Positions 18,066-27,012 of a stretch of 64,000 nt of DNA are shown piece after piece (the first letter of the stretch is position 1; each line of letters begins with the position of its first letter). Source of the DNA: Rs1 sp038900335. GTDB taxonomy: Bacteria; Pseudomonadota; Gammaproteobacteria; Pseudomonadales; Balneatricaceae. The notes below the pieces were generated by a model that was not told the origin of the DNA, made no database searches, and saw only the letters and a program-made list of their open reading frames with translations. The stretch lies in NCBI GenBank assembly GCA_038900335.1, contig JBBMRB010000008.1, positions 90,270-154,269 on the forward strand, written 5' to 3'. A program made the translations under genes and the position numbers.

Positions 18066-18776
18066 ATGAGCAGTATAGCAAACAATTCAGCTTTAACTAA
18101 TTTAGAAGCTGTTAAACAAACGATTGAACTCTCCTGCAAAACAGCACACAGAGCGACTCAGAGTGTCTTGCTATTAGCTGTCAGTAAAACCAGACAGGCA
18201 GCTCAATTAGAGCAACTGTATAACGCAGGCCAGCGCCACTTTGGTGAGAACTATCTGCAAGAAGCCTTAGATAAGCAGCAATTATTAACACATTTACCTA
18301 TTATTTGGCATTTTATTGGACCTATTCAGTCGAATAAAGCCAAGGCTATCGCTCAAAATTTCAGCTGGGTACACAGCGTTGATAGATTAAAGGTGGCCAG
18401 AAAACTAAGTGAGCAGCGCGATGCTCAACTGCCAGCATTAAACATTTGCATACAGGTCAATATTTCTAACGAGACCAACAAAGCTGGCTGCTTGGCACAA
18501 GAATGCCTAGAGCTAATAACTCAAATATCGGCACTTGATAACATTAAAGTACGAGGCTTAATGGCAATTCCAAAAGCCACTACCGATGTAGCAGAACAAG
18601 AGGCCGCTTTTGCTGACTTGCTGCAGTTATTTAATAGCTGCAAGGCGCAATATCCACACTTAGATACTCTATCGATGGGAATGTCTGGCGATATAGAACC
18701 TGCCATCAAACAAGGTTCCACCATTGTGCGAGTCGGCACTGCACTATTTGGCCCTAGAGATTACAGCAAAAAATAA
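18066..18776 (+). CDS. yggS: PLP homeostasis protein YggS/PLPBP
   Basis: Cytoplasmic PLP-binding protein of 236 aa with an alanine-racemase-like TIM barrel and no C-terminal racemase domain. The PLP Lys is K41 in LLAVSKTRQ. Other family motifs are GENYLQEALDKQ, WHFIGPIQSNKA, SMGMSGDIEPAI and GTALFGPRDY. It buffers pyridoxal phosphate and affects amino-acid pools. It opens a co-directional run with proC, yggT, DUF4426, rdgB and hemW, in the same order as in related genomes. Confidence 0.93.
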   Translation: MSSIANNSALTNLEAVKQTIELSCKTAHRATQSVLLLAVSKTRQAAQLEQLYNAGQRHFGENYLQEALDKQQLLTHLPIIWHFIGPIQSNKAKAIAQNFSWVHSVDRLKVARKLSEQRDAQLPALNICIQVNISNETNKAGCLAQECLELITQISALDNIKVRGLMAIPKATTDVAEQEAAFADLLQLFNSCKAQYPHLDTLSMGMSGDIEPAIKQGSTIVRVGTALFGPRDYSKK

Positions 18777-18827
18777 ATCATATACGCCGATTAGAGACGG
18801 CTTTGAACACGTTAATGGAGAGAAATT

Positions 18828-19643
18828 ATGCAACCTAGTATTGCTTTTATCGGTGCGGGTAACATGTCTAGAGCGATTCTAGGCGGTATGCTAACAAATG
18901 GTTACCCTGCACAGCAAATCACCGCGACAGGGCGAGATAAAGACAAACTGGCAGATTTAGCAGCACAAGGCGTTAATGTCACAACGGATAACGCTCAAGC
19001 GATGGCTAGTGCTGAGATCGTCGTACTGGCAGTAAAGCCGCAAATGATGAAGGATGTCACTATCCCACTAGCAGCGATCGCCCAGCAGCATAAACCGCTC
19101 ATCGTATCGGTAGCAGCAGGTATCCCTGCGCAAAGCTTAAATAAATGGCTAGGCGGTAATTTAGCCATTATTCGCTGTATGCCGAACACCCCTGCGCTGG
19201 TACAAAAAGGCGCTAGTGCACTGTTTGCTAATGATTTAGTGAGCGATCAGCAAAAACAGACAGTCCAGCAGATGATTGCCAATACCGGTCTTGCATTGTG
19301 GGTTGACTCTCAAGACCAACTCGATGCCGTAGCTGCTCTTTCAGGCTCGGGCCCCGCCTATTACTTTTTATTGATGGAATCAATGATTAGCGCGGCAATA
19401 GCACAAGGCTTAAGTAGAGAAATCGCTGAAAAACTGACATTGCAAACAGCATTGGGAGCTGCAAGTATCGCTCATCAAAGTGAAGACACCCCGGCGCAAC
19501 TCAGAAGAAAGGTGACCTCACCTAAAGGCACTACTGAGCAAGCAATCTTAAGCTTCGAAAGAGCAGGCTTTGCAGATATGATCCAGCAGGGCATGCAAGC
19601 GAATATTAAGCGCTCACAAGAGCTGGCGACTGAACTGGGCTAG
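18828..19643 (+). CDS. proC: Pyrroline-5-carboxylate reductase
   Basis: Reduces 1-pyrroline-5-carboxylate to L-proline with NAD(P)H, the last step of proline synthesis. The 271-aa protein has an N-terminal Rossmann motif IGAGNMSRAILGGM, the motif VLAVKPQ, RCMPNTPA, and the C-terminal dimerisation domain with the signature SGSGPAYYFLLMESM and KVTSPKGTTEQA. The ATG has GGAGAG 8 bases upstream. It lies 51 bases after yggS. Confidence 0.95.
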   Translation: MQPSIAFIGAGNMSRAILGGMLTNGYPAQQITATGRDKDKLADLAAQGVNVTTDNAQAMASAEIVVLAVKPQMMKDVTIPLAAIAQQHKPLIVSVAAGIPAQSLNKWLGGNLAIIRCMPNTPALVQKGASALFANDLVSDQQKQTVQQMIANTGLALWVDSQDQLDAVAALSGSGPAYYFLLMESMISAAIAQGLSREIAEKLTLQTALGAASIAHQSEDTPAQLRRKVTSPKGTTEQAILSFERAGFADMIQQGMQANIKRSQELATELG

Positions 19644-19688
19644 CGAGACTTAGACAATCTAAAGGATGAGTCGATCGATTCGTCTTTT

Positions 19689-19721
19689 ACATTGTAAGAT
19701 TACATTTTTGCATTACAATGT
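19689..19721 (+). promoter_or_regulatory. Inverted repeat between proC and yggT
   Basis: ACATTGTAA at 19689-19697 and TTACAATGT at 19713-19721 form a perfect 9-bp inverted repeat separated by 15 AT-rich bases. A short T-run sits inside the loop, not after the stem, so a terminator is unlikely. Its position 43 bases before yggT suits an operator. Confidence 0.35.
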
Positions 19722-19763
19722 TAGACTTTAACTTACTTATCACACTGATCAGGCAAACTATTC

Positions 19764-20306
19764 ATGGACTCTAATCCTCTTGTTTTAATCATTCGCACCG
19801 CTGCCGAATTATATATTTTTATTCTACTTTTACGTTTAGTTTTACAGGCGGTAAAAGCGGATTATTACAACCCTATATCCCAAGGCGTTGTAAAAATAAC
19901 GCAACCGGTGATCACGCCTGTGCAAAAATTATTGCCTAAAATATTCAACTTAGATATCTCGCCACTTGCCTTAGCGATTATTTTTAAAGCGATTATGCTC
20001 TATGCCGTTTATGCCTTTGCAAACCACTTACTACCTATTCTCAACCTAGGTATTTATGCACTTTTAGGTGTCCTAAACACGTTTTTAGACATTCTTTTTT
20101 ATGCAGTGCTAGGGTCGGTCATCATTAGCTGGATTGCACCTGATAGCCCACACCCTGCACCACAAATCATTATGCAGGTAACAACACCTATCTATCGCCT
20201 AATTCAAAAAGTAATACCGCCTATCGGTGGCTTTGATTTATCACCTATCGTGATCTTTATTGCGATACAAATTATCCAGTCACAACTACGCCCTTATATT
20301 ATTTAA
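19764..20306 (+). CDS. yggT: YggT family membrane protein
   Basis: Integral membrane protein of 180 aa built of two tandem YGGT repeats (about residues 7-85 and 95-175). Each has a hydrophobic helix followed by a loop with a proline motif (NPISQGVVKITQPVITPVQ and HPAPQIIMQVTTPIYRLIQ). The family is linked to osmotic shock, cell division or membrane remodelling, but the molecular role is not settled. It is downstream of proC as in most Gammaproteobacteria. Confidence 0.88.
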   Translation: MDSNPLVLIIRTAAELYIFILLLRLVLQAVKADYYNPISQGVVKITQPVITPVQKLLPKIFNLDISPLALAIIFKAIMLYAVYAFANHLLPILNLGIYALLGVLNTFLDILFYAVLGSVIISWIAPDSPHPAPQIIMQVTTPIYRLIQKVIPPIGGFDLSPIVIFIAIQIIQSQLRPYII

Positions 20307-20318
20307 TTTTGGCGCTTT

Positions 20319-20340
20319 TGCCTTACCCGCGAGTAAGGCA
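20319..20340 (+). terminator. Hairpin between yggT and the DUF4426 gene
   Basis: TGCCTTAC (20319-20326) pairs with GTAAGGCA (20333-20340) around a 6-base loop. Only TTT follows, so termination would be weak. It lies where metX-metW are found in Pseudomonas. Confidence 0.45.
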
Positions 20341-20362
20341 TTTAGCCCTATTGAGAGCAAAT

Positions 20363-20797
20363 ATGATAAAGCTAATGCTCACTTTGAGCTTCATGTTATT
20401 AGCCAGCTATACTAACGCTGAACAAGTCATTGAAACCGATCAGTACTTAATTCACTACAATGCTTTTAACAGTACAGCTATCGATGCTGACGCGGCACAA
20501 AAAAACCAACTGATTCGCAGTAAAGTCAGTGCAATGATCAATATTGCAGTGCTTAAAAAAGATGATGAAGGCAATCGCTCTGCACAAAGAAGTATCAATA
20601 CTGGCACCGTTGAAAATTTAGTGGGCCAGCAACAAGTACTAAACTTTGTCACTATCGATGAAGGCAAGGCGCTTTACTATATCGCTAGCTTTCGCTTCGC
20701 TGATGAGCAACAAATGAAGTTTAATATCAGCGTACAGCCAGATCCTAATGCCGAGCCTATTAAGCTTACATTTTCTCAAAAATTTTACGTAGATTGA
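20363..20797 (+). CDS. DUF4426 family periplasmic protein
   Basis: Small exported protein of 144 aa and unknown function. A signal peptide (MIKLMLTLSFMLLASYTNA) is cut before EQVIETDQYLIHYNAFNS, the family opening. The core carries KSQV-like KVSAMINIAVLKKD, then a beta-rich stretch, with no catalytic motif visible. The start at 20363 has GAGAGC upstream; a TTG at 20309 would add an implausible leader. It sits between yggT and rdgB, its usual neighbour in related genomes. Confidence 0.8.
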   Translation: MIKLMLTLSFMLLASYTNAEQVIETDQYLIHYNAFNSTAIDADAAQKNQLIRSKVSAMINIAVLKKDDEGNRSAQRSINTGTVENLVGQQQVLNFVTIDEGKALYYIASFRFADEQQMKFNISVQPDPNAEPIKLTFSQKFYVD

Positions 20798-20805
20798 GTA
20801 TAAAC

Positions 20806-21414
20806 ATGGATAGAATTGTCTTGGCGAGCTCCAACAAAGGAAAGCTGAAAGAGTTTGGGGAAATATTCAACAAGCTTGATCTCAAACTCATAGGCCAAAG
20901 TGAATTTAACGTCACTGATGCTGATGAAACAGGTCTAACCTTTGTTGAAAATGCCATTATTAAAGCTCGACATGCCTGTGCCGTCACCGGTTTACCGGCA
21001 CTTGCCGATGATTCAGGCCTTGAAGTGGACGCTTTATTAGGGGCCCCTGGTATTTATTCATCAAGATACTCAGGCGCTGGTGATACGGCCAATAATACCA
21101 AGCTATTAGCTGATCTCAGTGCTTATAGCGCTGAGCTGCGCAGTGCAAGATACCGTTGTGTGTTAGTTTTTATGCGACATGCAAATGATCCGACACCGCT
21201 AATTTGCCAGGGCACACTAGAAGGCCGTATTTTACTGAGCGCACGAGGAGACTCTGGCTTTGGTTATGATCCGATTTTTCAAGTGGCACCACATCTAGTC
21301 AATAATCAAGACCTGTCTGCTGCACAATTAAGCCCGGCACAAAAACATCAAATTAGTCATCGCGGCCAAGCCGTTGCTCAATTCGTACAGCAAATAACTG
21401 ACTATATAAATTAA
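20806..21414 (+). CDS. rdgB: XTP/dITP pyrophosphatase RdgB
   Basis: House-cleaning enzyme that hydrolyses non-canonical purine triphosphates (dITP, XTP) to the monophosphates and pyrophosphate. At 202 aa it has the full HAM1 fold: N-terminal IVLASSNKGKLKEFGEI, catalytic region LADDSGLEVDAL, YSSRYSGAG, GDSGFGYDPIF and C-terminal ISHRGQA. The ATG at 20806 matches the family N-terminus; an in-frame TTG at 20794 overlaps the previous stop and is less likely. The stop overlaps the hemW ATG by 1 base. Confidence 0.95.
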   Translation: MDRIVLASSNKGKLKEFGEIFNKLDLKLIGQSEFNVTDADETGLTFVENAIIKARHACAVTGLPALADDSGLEVDALLGAPGIYSSRYSGAGDTANNTKLLADLSAYSAELRSARYRCVLVFMRHANDPTPLICQGTLEGRILLSARGDSGFGYDPIFQVAPHLVNNQDLSAAQLSPAQKHQISHRGQAVAQFVQQITDYIN

Positions 21415-22571
21415 TGACTGACTGCCAGCTGAGCTTGCCACCGCTAGCACTATACATCCATATTCCCTGGTGTGTACGCAAGTGCCCTTATTGTGACTTT
21501 AATTCTCATGCGGTGCGCGGTGAGATACCAGAAACCGCTTATGTAAGCGCGCTATTAGCTGATTTAGAGAGAGAAAAAGGCGCGGCCCAAGGTAGACAAA
21601 TCAGCAGCATTTTTATAGGTGGCGGTACGCCCAGCTTATTTACTGCGCGCGCCATCGATAACATTTTAACAGGCGCCAACAAAATTATTGCGTTTGCAGA
21701 TGATATTGAAATCACTATGGAAGCAAACCCTGGCACCTTTGAAATAGAGCGCTTCGCAGGCTTTAAAAGCGCAGGGGTTAACCGTTTATCTATCGGCGTA
21801 CAAAGCTTTAACCCACAACACTTAAACGCTTTAGGTCGAATCCACAGTGGCGATGAAGCGACTAGCGCTATTGGCGCTGCTCGCAATCTTGGTTTTGATC
21901 ATATCAACATTGATTTAATGCACGGTTTAGCACAGCAGAGCCCTGAGCAGGCAATGGCTGATTTAACACAGGCAATAGGGTTGGGCACAGATCACTTATC
22001 TTGGTATCAGTTGACGATAGAACCGAACACCGAGTTTCATGCAAGACCGCCTGTACTGCCTGAACTTGACACTCTTTGGGATATACAACAACAGGGACAA
22101 GAGCTCATAGCAAGTGCAGGCTTTAATCAATATGAAATATCTGCTTACGCTAAAAATGGCGCCAGAGCTCAGCATAATATAAATTATTGGCAATTTGGCG
22201 ATTATATCGGTATCGGTGCTGGGGCGCATGGCAAGCTGAGCTTTTATGATGAAACAACGAACTCCTTACAAATCAACAGGCGTTGGAAAAAGCGCTCACC
22301 TAAAGCCTATCTGCAGAACATCGACCCACTAGGTGGACAAAGTGATATAAAAAGCGATGAGCTGGCGTTCGAGTTTATGATGAATGCATTACGCTTGGTC
22401 GAAGGTGTTGAGAGTGTGTATTTTGAACAGCGTACTGGCTTGCCCCTAGCAAGCATTCAAAAACAGCTTAATGCAGCCACCAAAAAGGGTTTACTGATAC
22501 AGGGATCAACAATCGCGCCAACCAAACACGGCGCGTTGTTTCTCAATGACTTACTGGAGTATTTTATTTAA
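21414..22571 (+). CDS. hemW: Heme chaperone HemW (radical SAM, HemN-like)
   Basis: Radical SAM protein of 385 aa that binds heme and helps insert it into respiratory enzymes. It carries the 4Fe-4S motif CVRKCPYCDF, the SAM-binding GGGTPSLF, EANPGTF and SIGVQSFNPQ. The C-terminal HemN_C domain is present. It lacks the extra N-terminal region of true coproporphyrinogen dehydrogenase HemN, which favours HemW. It is coupled to rdgB by a 1-base overlap. Confidence 0.92.
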   Translation: MTDCQLSLPPLALYIHIPWCVRKCPYCDFNSHAVRGEIPETAYVSALLADLEREKGAAQGRQISSIFIGGGTPSLFTARAIDNILTGANKIIAFADDIEITMEANPGTFEIERFAGFKSAGVNRLSIGVQSFNPQHLNALGRIHSGDEATSAIGAARNLGFDHINIDLMHGLAQQSPEQAMADLTQAIGLGTDHLSWYQLTIEPNTEFHARPPVLPELDTLWDIQQQGQELIASAGFNQYEISAYAKNGARAQHNINYWQFGDYIGIGAGAHGKLSFYDETTNSLQINRRWKKRSPKAYLQNIDPLGGQSDIKSDELAFEFMMNALRLVEGVESVYFEQRTGLPLASIQKQLNAATKKGLLIQGSTIAPTKHGALFLNDLLEYFI

Positions 22572-22593
22572 TGACGCGCTTAACCACCAACCA

Positions 22594-25374
22594 TTAAATA
22601 ATGCTTTTGTGTGTATTAAACAGTAGTTTCTCAAACTCAGTCGTACCTACTGCACATTGAATAGCTGTTCCCTGGGCATAATCACAGCCTGCAGCTAGAA
22701 TAAGCCCCAGCTGTTCTTTTGTTGCCACTGCCTGTGCTATTACTTTAATATCCAACTTATGCGCCATCTCAACAATAGCAGTAAACAGCGTTAAATATTT
22801 AGGACTTGCCACTAACTGGGCAATAAAGCTTTCATTAATTTTTAAGTAGGCAATACCTCCTTCACTTAAGTAGGTCAGTGACATGAAGCCTGTACCAAAA
22901 TCATCTAACGCTATCTTTAACCCTAATGAGTTAAGTAACGTGAGCTTTGCAAACACGTTACCATCGTTTTCTACTAACGCAGCTTCATCAATGTTAAAAA
23001 TTATTGCACCATTTTGTAATTTTGGATCACTCAGAGCATCGCGCCACTGATTGAAGTTTTGTTGATGGCCAAGCAACTCAGTTGACAAATTGATACTCAC
23101 TTGTAGCTTGTCATTATACAAACTTCGCCATTCACCAATGTGATAACTAGCCTCTGCAAATACCCAATCGGTAATGGCCTTCACCAGCACCACATCTTCA
23201 GCCCCTTTCATTGACTCTAAAGGGCATATTGGGCCGCGCACAGGGTGTACCCACCTGACCAAAGCTTGCGCTGCAAATATTTTCTTAGTCGATAAATCGA
23301 CGATTGGCTGGTAATACATTGTCAGCTCGCCCGTATCCAGCGCTTGTTTTAAATCGTAATTAAAACTTTGTCTTGCCGATGCCGCATCTTGCATTTTTCC
23401 AGTAAAATACTGATAACCATTACGACCTTTCTCTTTAGCTACATACATCGCTTGATCAGCATTCTTTAATAATTTCTCAGCATCTACAGCATCATCGGGA
23501 AAGATCGCAATACCTATACTGGTTGAAATACTCGCTGAATGTGACTGAAACAGATAAGGCTGGCTAATTGAATATAAAATTTTATCGACAATACGGCCCA
23601 CTATATACGCCTGCGAAAGATCACTAATGACAATCGTAAATTCATCGCCGCCTAAGCGGCTCACTAAATCTGTACTTCTAACAACAGCTTTTAGCCTACT
23701 TGCTGTCTCCTGAATAACTTTATCACCAAAATCATGACCCAGTGTGTCATTAATTTCTTTAAATTTATCCAGATCCAAAAATAATAAAGCAACTTTCTTA
23801 TGACTACGTTTAGCTAACTCTAATTGCGTGGAAAGACGGTCAAACAGCATATAACGATTAGGTAAACCGGTAAGAAAATCCAGATTAGCTCGATTCCAAA
23901 CCAATTGGTCTGACTCCTTGCGCTCAGTAATATTCCTAAAGCTCCATAATCTACCAAAATAACGGCCTTCATCTGATAACAACGCAGAGCAATAGTATTC
24001 AAAAACCCGTCCGTCTTTAAGCTCAATTTCTTGAGCGCCTGTCAGCCCTACCTCATTACTTAAGGCCTCAATATTTTTCAAAAATTGTGTTGGGTTAATC
24101 ACTTTCCCTAAAACGCCATCAGTAAATGACCCGGTATCAAGCTCTTCTCTACTGACACCCCAAATCTCCATAAACCTCTGATTTACTGATATTATCTTAT
24201 CATTTCTATCTAGTGTAAGAAGGCCTTCAATTGATGCATCTTGCTGTTTTGTTAAAAGTATGTTTTTAAACTGTATCGACTCTGCCATTTTTGCACGCTC
24301 TCGTGTGCGCGAGATAAAATGATAAAGACCAAAACACAGTGATGACAGCAATAAAATTATGACCGCCAGATGCAGCCAAAACATAGATTTCGGTTCAGCT
24401 GGCTTATACAAAAAACCATCCAGTGAATAGTTGCGTGCAAGAATACCTAAATCAGCATACGTTTTAGCGATACTCTCCCATTTTGCTCGATTCATATAAC
24501 CGACTTCAACTAAAATAGGGTCAACGAAAGCCAACATTTGCCGAGCCTCATACTCTAAATGTTTTTTGCTATTTCGCTGCGAATATTTAGTAAGTATCAG
24601 CTCAATAATTTCATTGGGATGCTTAAAAGCATATTGCCAACCGCGCAAACTAGCTTGTCGAAAAGCAGCGACTTTTTCAGGACTATCGGCAATAAGACGC
24701 TCACTAGTAAAGAGGTTATCGCCATAGAAATCGATGCCAGCAGATTTAGGGCTAAAAACATTATGCCTAAAACCAATACTATCAAGGTAATCCGTTTCGT
24801 TTGTCATAAAGCCTGAATACACATCGACGTTGCCATTAACTAAATCGTCAATATTAAAGCTATGAGGCACTTTAATTAAATCATCAAATCCAATGTTTTC
24901 TTTATGTAATAACGCCTGTAAATCTAGAGCTTGTGGGCCTATCATAATCCTCTTGCCGACAATGCTCTGAATGCCATCTCGTGATTTGTCTGCCGGCATA
25001 ATCAACACATAAGGTGAATGCTGAAAAATCACACCTAAGACTACCACCGGTTGCCCTTCGTTTCTTGCGAGCAGCAAGCTGCTGCTGCCAACACCAAAAT
25101 CAACAGCCCCTGACAATACCTTCTCAACTATTTTTTCACTACTTAGACTTTCTTTAATGTTCACGTCTAACCCAGCTTCGCGATAATAGCCCTGCTCAAG
25201 CGCAGCGTAATAGCCCGCAAACTGAAATTGATGTAAATATTTGAGCTGTAGCGTCACCTTTTCTAAGGCGACACTTTGATTGGAGAGAAAAAGACAGCAA
25301 GCTATCACTAAATAACGAGCGAGCTTGTTGAGGCAGGTAAATACATGTTGGAATCTGCAGAATAATGGCAACAC
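22594..25374 (-). CDS. NMT1-sensor/PAS/GGDEF/degenerate EAL protein
   Basis: Large signalling protein of 926 aa. Domains in order: signal sequence or N-terminal helix (about 1-36), an NMT1/THI5-like periplasmic binding domain (about 38-330, opening LQLKYLHQFQFAGYYAAL), a transmembrane helix (about 333-356), PAS (about 375-490), GGDEF with an intact GGDEF motif at 575-579, and EAL. The EAL domain has lost key residues: QAL at 703-705 instead of EAL, NIDEA where EITES is usual, KIN with Asn at 847 instead of KID, and AQAVA instead of AEGVE. Phosphodiesterase activity is therefore unlikely; cyclic-di-GMP synthesis or binding remains possible. The GTG start has AAGGA 7 bases upstream. The periplasmic domain probably senses a small nitrogenous ligand (inference). 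Confidence 0.85.
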   Translation of the reverse strand: MLPLFCRFQHVFTCLNKLARYLVIACCLFLSNQSVALEKVTLQLKYLHQFQFAGYYAALEQGYYREAGLDVNIKESLSSEKIVEKVLSGAVDFGVGSSSLLLARNEGQPVVVLGVIFQHSPYVLIMPADKSRDGIQSIVGKRIMIGPQALDLQALLHKENIGFDDLIKVPHSFNIDDLVNGNVDVYSGFMTNETDYLDSIGFRHNVFSPKSAGIDFYGDNLFTSERLIADSPEKVAAFRQASLRGWQYAFKHPNEIIELILTKYSQRNSKKHLEYEARQMLAFVDPILVEVGYMNRAKWESIAKTYADLGILARNYSLDGFLYKPAEPKSMFWLHLAVIILLLSSLCFGLYHFISRTRERAKMAESIQFKNILLTKQQDASIEGLLTLDRNDKIISVNQRFMEIWGVSREELDTGSFTDGVLGKVINPTQFLKNIEALSNEVGLTGAQEIELKDGRVFEYYCSALLSDEGRYFGRLWSFRNITERKESDQLVWNRANLDFLTGLPNRYMLFDRLSTQLELAKRSHKKVALLFLDLDKFKEINDTLGHDFGDKVIQETASRLKAVVRSTDLVSRLGGDEFTIVISDLSQAYIVGRIVDKILYSISQPYLFQSHSASISTSIGIAIFPDDAVDAEKLLKNADQAMYVAKEKGRNGYQYFTGKMQDAASARQSFNYDLKQALDTGELTMYYQPIVDLSTKKIFAAQALVRWVHPVRGPICPLESMKGAEDVVLVKAITDWVFAEASYHIGEWRSLYNDKLQVSINLSTELLGHQQNFNQWRDALSDPKLQNGAIIFNIDEAALVENDGNVFAKLTLLNSLGLKIALDDFGTGFMSLTYLSEGGIAYLKINESFIAQLVASPKYLTLFTAIVEMAHKLDIKVIAQAVATKEQLGLILAAGCDYAQGTAIQCAVGTTEFEKLLFNTHKSII

Positions 25375-25546
25375 TTAATTTCCTTTTAAATATTTCTCAT
25401 GCGGTTCAGTATAGTACAATTTAGAGAACACATGCCTTACAGCGCATATCCATTGAACGCTTGACGACAATAAAGCGTCTCTAAAGGTTATTATAAGTGG
25501 CGTAATAGCACCAAATATACATTGTCTTATGAACGAAACACCTGTT

Positions 25547-25579
25547 TTTTTAAAAACTAGCGAGCTAACCTGCTCGCTA
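25547..25579 (-). terminator. Terminator overlapping the HAD gene end
   Basis: On the minus strand TAGCGAGC pairs with GCTCGCTA around a 6-base loop (25558-25579), followed by GTTTTT. The stem includes the last codons and stop of the HAD gene. It probably ends the lptM-lysA-dapF-DUF484-HAD transcript. Confidence 0.75.
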
Positions 25580-26273
25580 TAATATTTTCGACAGCCTTTG
25601 GTAATTCACTAAGACAGTCGACTTGCTGATCTGCTTGGAACGGATGCGACCACACCTGTGGGATAACATTCACCCAAATTGTCGACATACCCAACTCTTG
25701 TGCTCCTTGCACATCAGCAATTGGATTATCTCCAATGTGGATTATTTGCTCAGCCTTTAATTCAGTATGCTCTAACATTAGCTGATAGATAATTGGGTTT
25801 GGTTTTTCAACTCCTGCATCGTGTGCATTAAATTGAAAGTCAAAGTATTCGCCTAAACCTACTCTATAAATATCGGCATTACCATTGGTAATAGCCCCCA
25901 TTAAATAGCCCTGCGATTTAAGGCGCTGCAAAGAGCTTTGCACATGCTCAAAAAAAGTGACTTCTTGGCGTGCTGCCAAAGCGACTTGAAAAGCTTGTTG
26001 AGCAATATCAAGCGCCTCTTGTTGTGCGTAGCCTACTTTGAGCAAACTTAGTTCAAGACCTTTTAGCCGAATATCTGTCACGCTATGTGCAATCTTTGGA
26101 TAAATATCAACAACCTGCTGTTTTAGTCGGGTAAAATAATCTGGCGGATATTTATCAGTCAAACGCGGTGCATTAATGGTGAGCCATTGATACATTTTAG
26201 TATCCGTGTTCTTTAAGACAGGTCTGATGTCCCACAAGGTATCGTCTAAATCAAACGTCAGACACTTAATCAT
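25557..26273 (-). CDS. HAD-IA family hydrolase, YigB-like
   Basis: HAD-superfamily phosphatase of 238 aa. Motif I is DLDDTLWD, motif II AITNGNAD, motif III Lys in KPNPIIYQ and motif IV HIGDNPIADVQGA. The cap is helical (residues about 20-95). Position at the end of the dapF-DUF484 operon matches YigB of E. coli, an FMN and sugar-phosphate phosphatase, so FMN hydrolysis is a reasonable but unproven guess. The xerC gene that normally separates it from the DUF484 gene is absent. Confidence 0.82.
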   Translation of the reverse strand: MIKCLTFDLDDTLWDIRPVLKNTDTKMYQWLTINAPRLTDKYPPDYFTRLKQQVVDIYPKIAHSVTDIRLKGLELSLLKVGYAQQEALDIAQQAFQVALAARQEVTFFEHVQSSLQRLKSQGYLMGAITNGNADIYRVGLGEYFDFQFNAHDAGVEKPNPIIYQLMLEHTELKAEQIIHIGDNPIADVQGAQELGMSTIWVNVIPQVWSHPFQADQQVDCLSELPKAVENIIASRLAR

Positions 26274-26304
26274 ATACTAGCTCTCTCTTTTTAATTAAAT
26301 GGTT

Positions 26305-27012
26305 TTAGCTAGGTGCAGATTCTCGTAAAATACGACTCGCAACCCTGCTGAGAACCTCACCAACATAGCTTAAAAACATTGTTCCCTGGCTACTTTGGAA
26401 ATAATCTTCATCGTAGCTGCCTATCCCTAACAACCCTATTGTTTCACCTTTAATTAACGGTATCACGGCTGCTGATTGAATGAGCGATGAGCGTCCCTCA
26501 AACAAAAAATGATTTTCAGCGGCACTAAGATGCCCACAACTCGGTAGGTTAGAGATAATCAGCGGCTCAATAATACCCGCCATCTCTCTGGGCATCATAC
26601 GTCGATTGTTCACTGTTAGTTGATGATCAGCAAACAGAATTAATGACGTCGCATCACCATAAAAATCACGGCACAAGCTTTCCTCTAAGGCATCGCCTAA
26701 GTCATCGAGGGTCTGTGCGTCTAATAGTGAGAGCACCATGCGTTTAGTTTTTTCAAACTGTACATCATTGTGTCTAGCTGCATCACAAAAGTCTGATAGA
26801 TGAACACTGAGCTTTTTATTTTTCTCGCGCAGCATTGACGATTGACGCTCAACAAAAGATACCGCAGAACCACTATCATGGGGAACAGACAGAACTTCTA
26901 ATAAATATTCATATTCAACGAAAAAATCAGGATCATTTTGTAAATACGCAGCGACTTGCTCACGGCTCAATGGGCTAATTGTAGTATTTTCTTTGTTCTC
27001 TGCCTTACTCAT
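26305..27012 (-). CDS. DUF484 family GAF-like protein
   Basis: Cytoplasmic protein of 235 aa. The N-terminus has the family motif VAAYLQNDPDFFVEYEYLLE, then a short coiled segment (FVERQSSMLREKNKKLSVHL) and a GAF-like domain (about 95-225) ending in MFLSYVGEVLSR. Function is not established; in other genomes the gene lies between dapF and xerC. Its start overlaps the dapF stop by 4 bases, so the two are translationally coupled. Confidence 0.85.
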   Translation of the reverse strand: MSKAENKENTTISPLSREQVAAYLQNDPDFFVEYEYLLEVLSVPHDSGSAVSFVERQSSMLREKNKKLSVHLSDFCDAARHNDVQFEKTKRMVLSLLDAQTLDDLGDALEESLCRDFYGDATSLILFADHQLTVNNRRMMPREMAGIIEPLIISNLPSCGHLSAAENHFLFEGRSSLIQSAAVIPLIKGETIGLLGIGSYDEDYFQSSQGTMFLSYVGEVLSRVASRILRESAPS

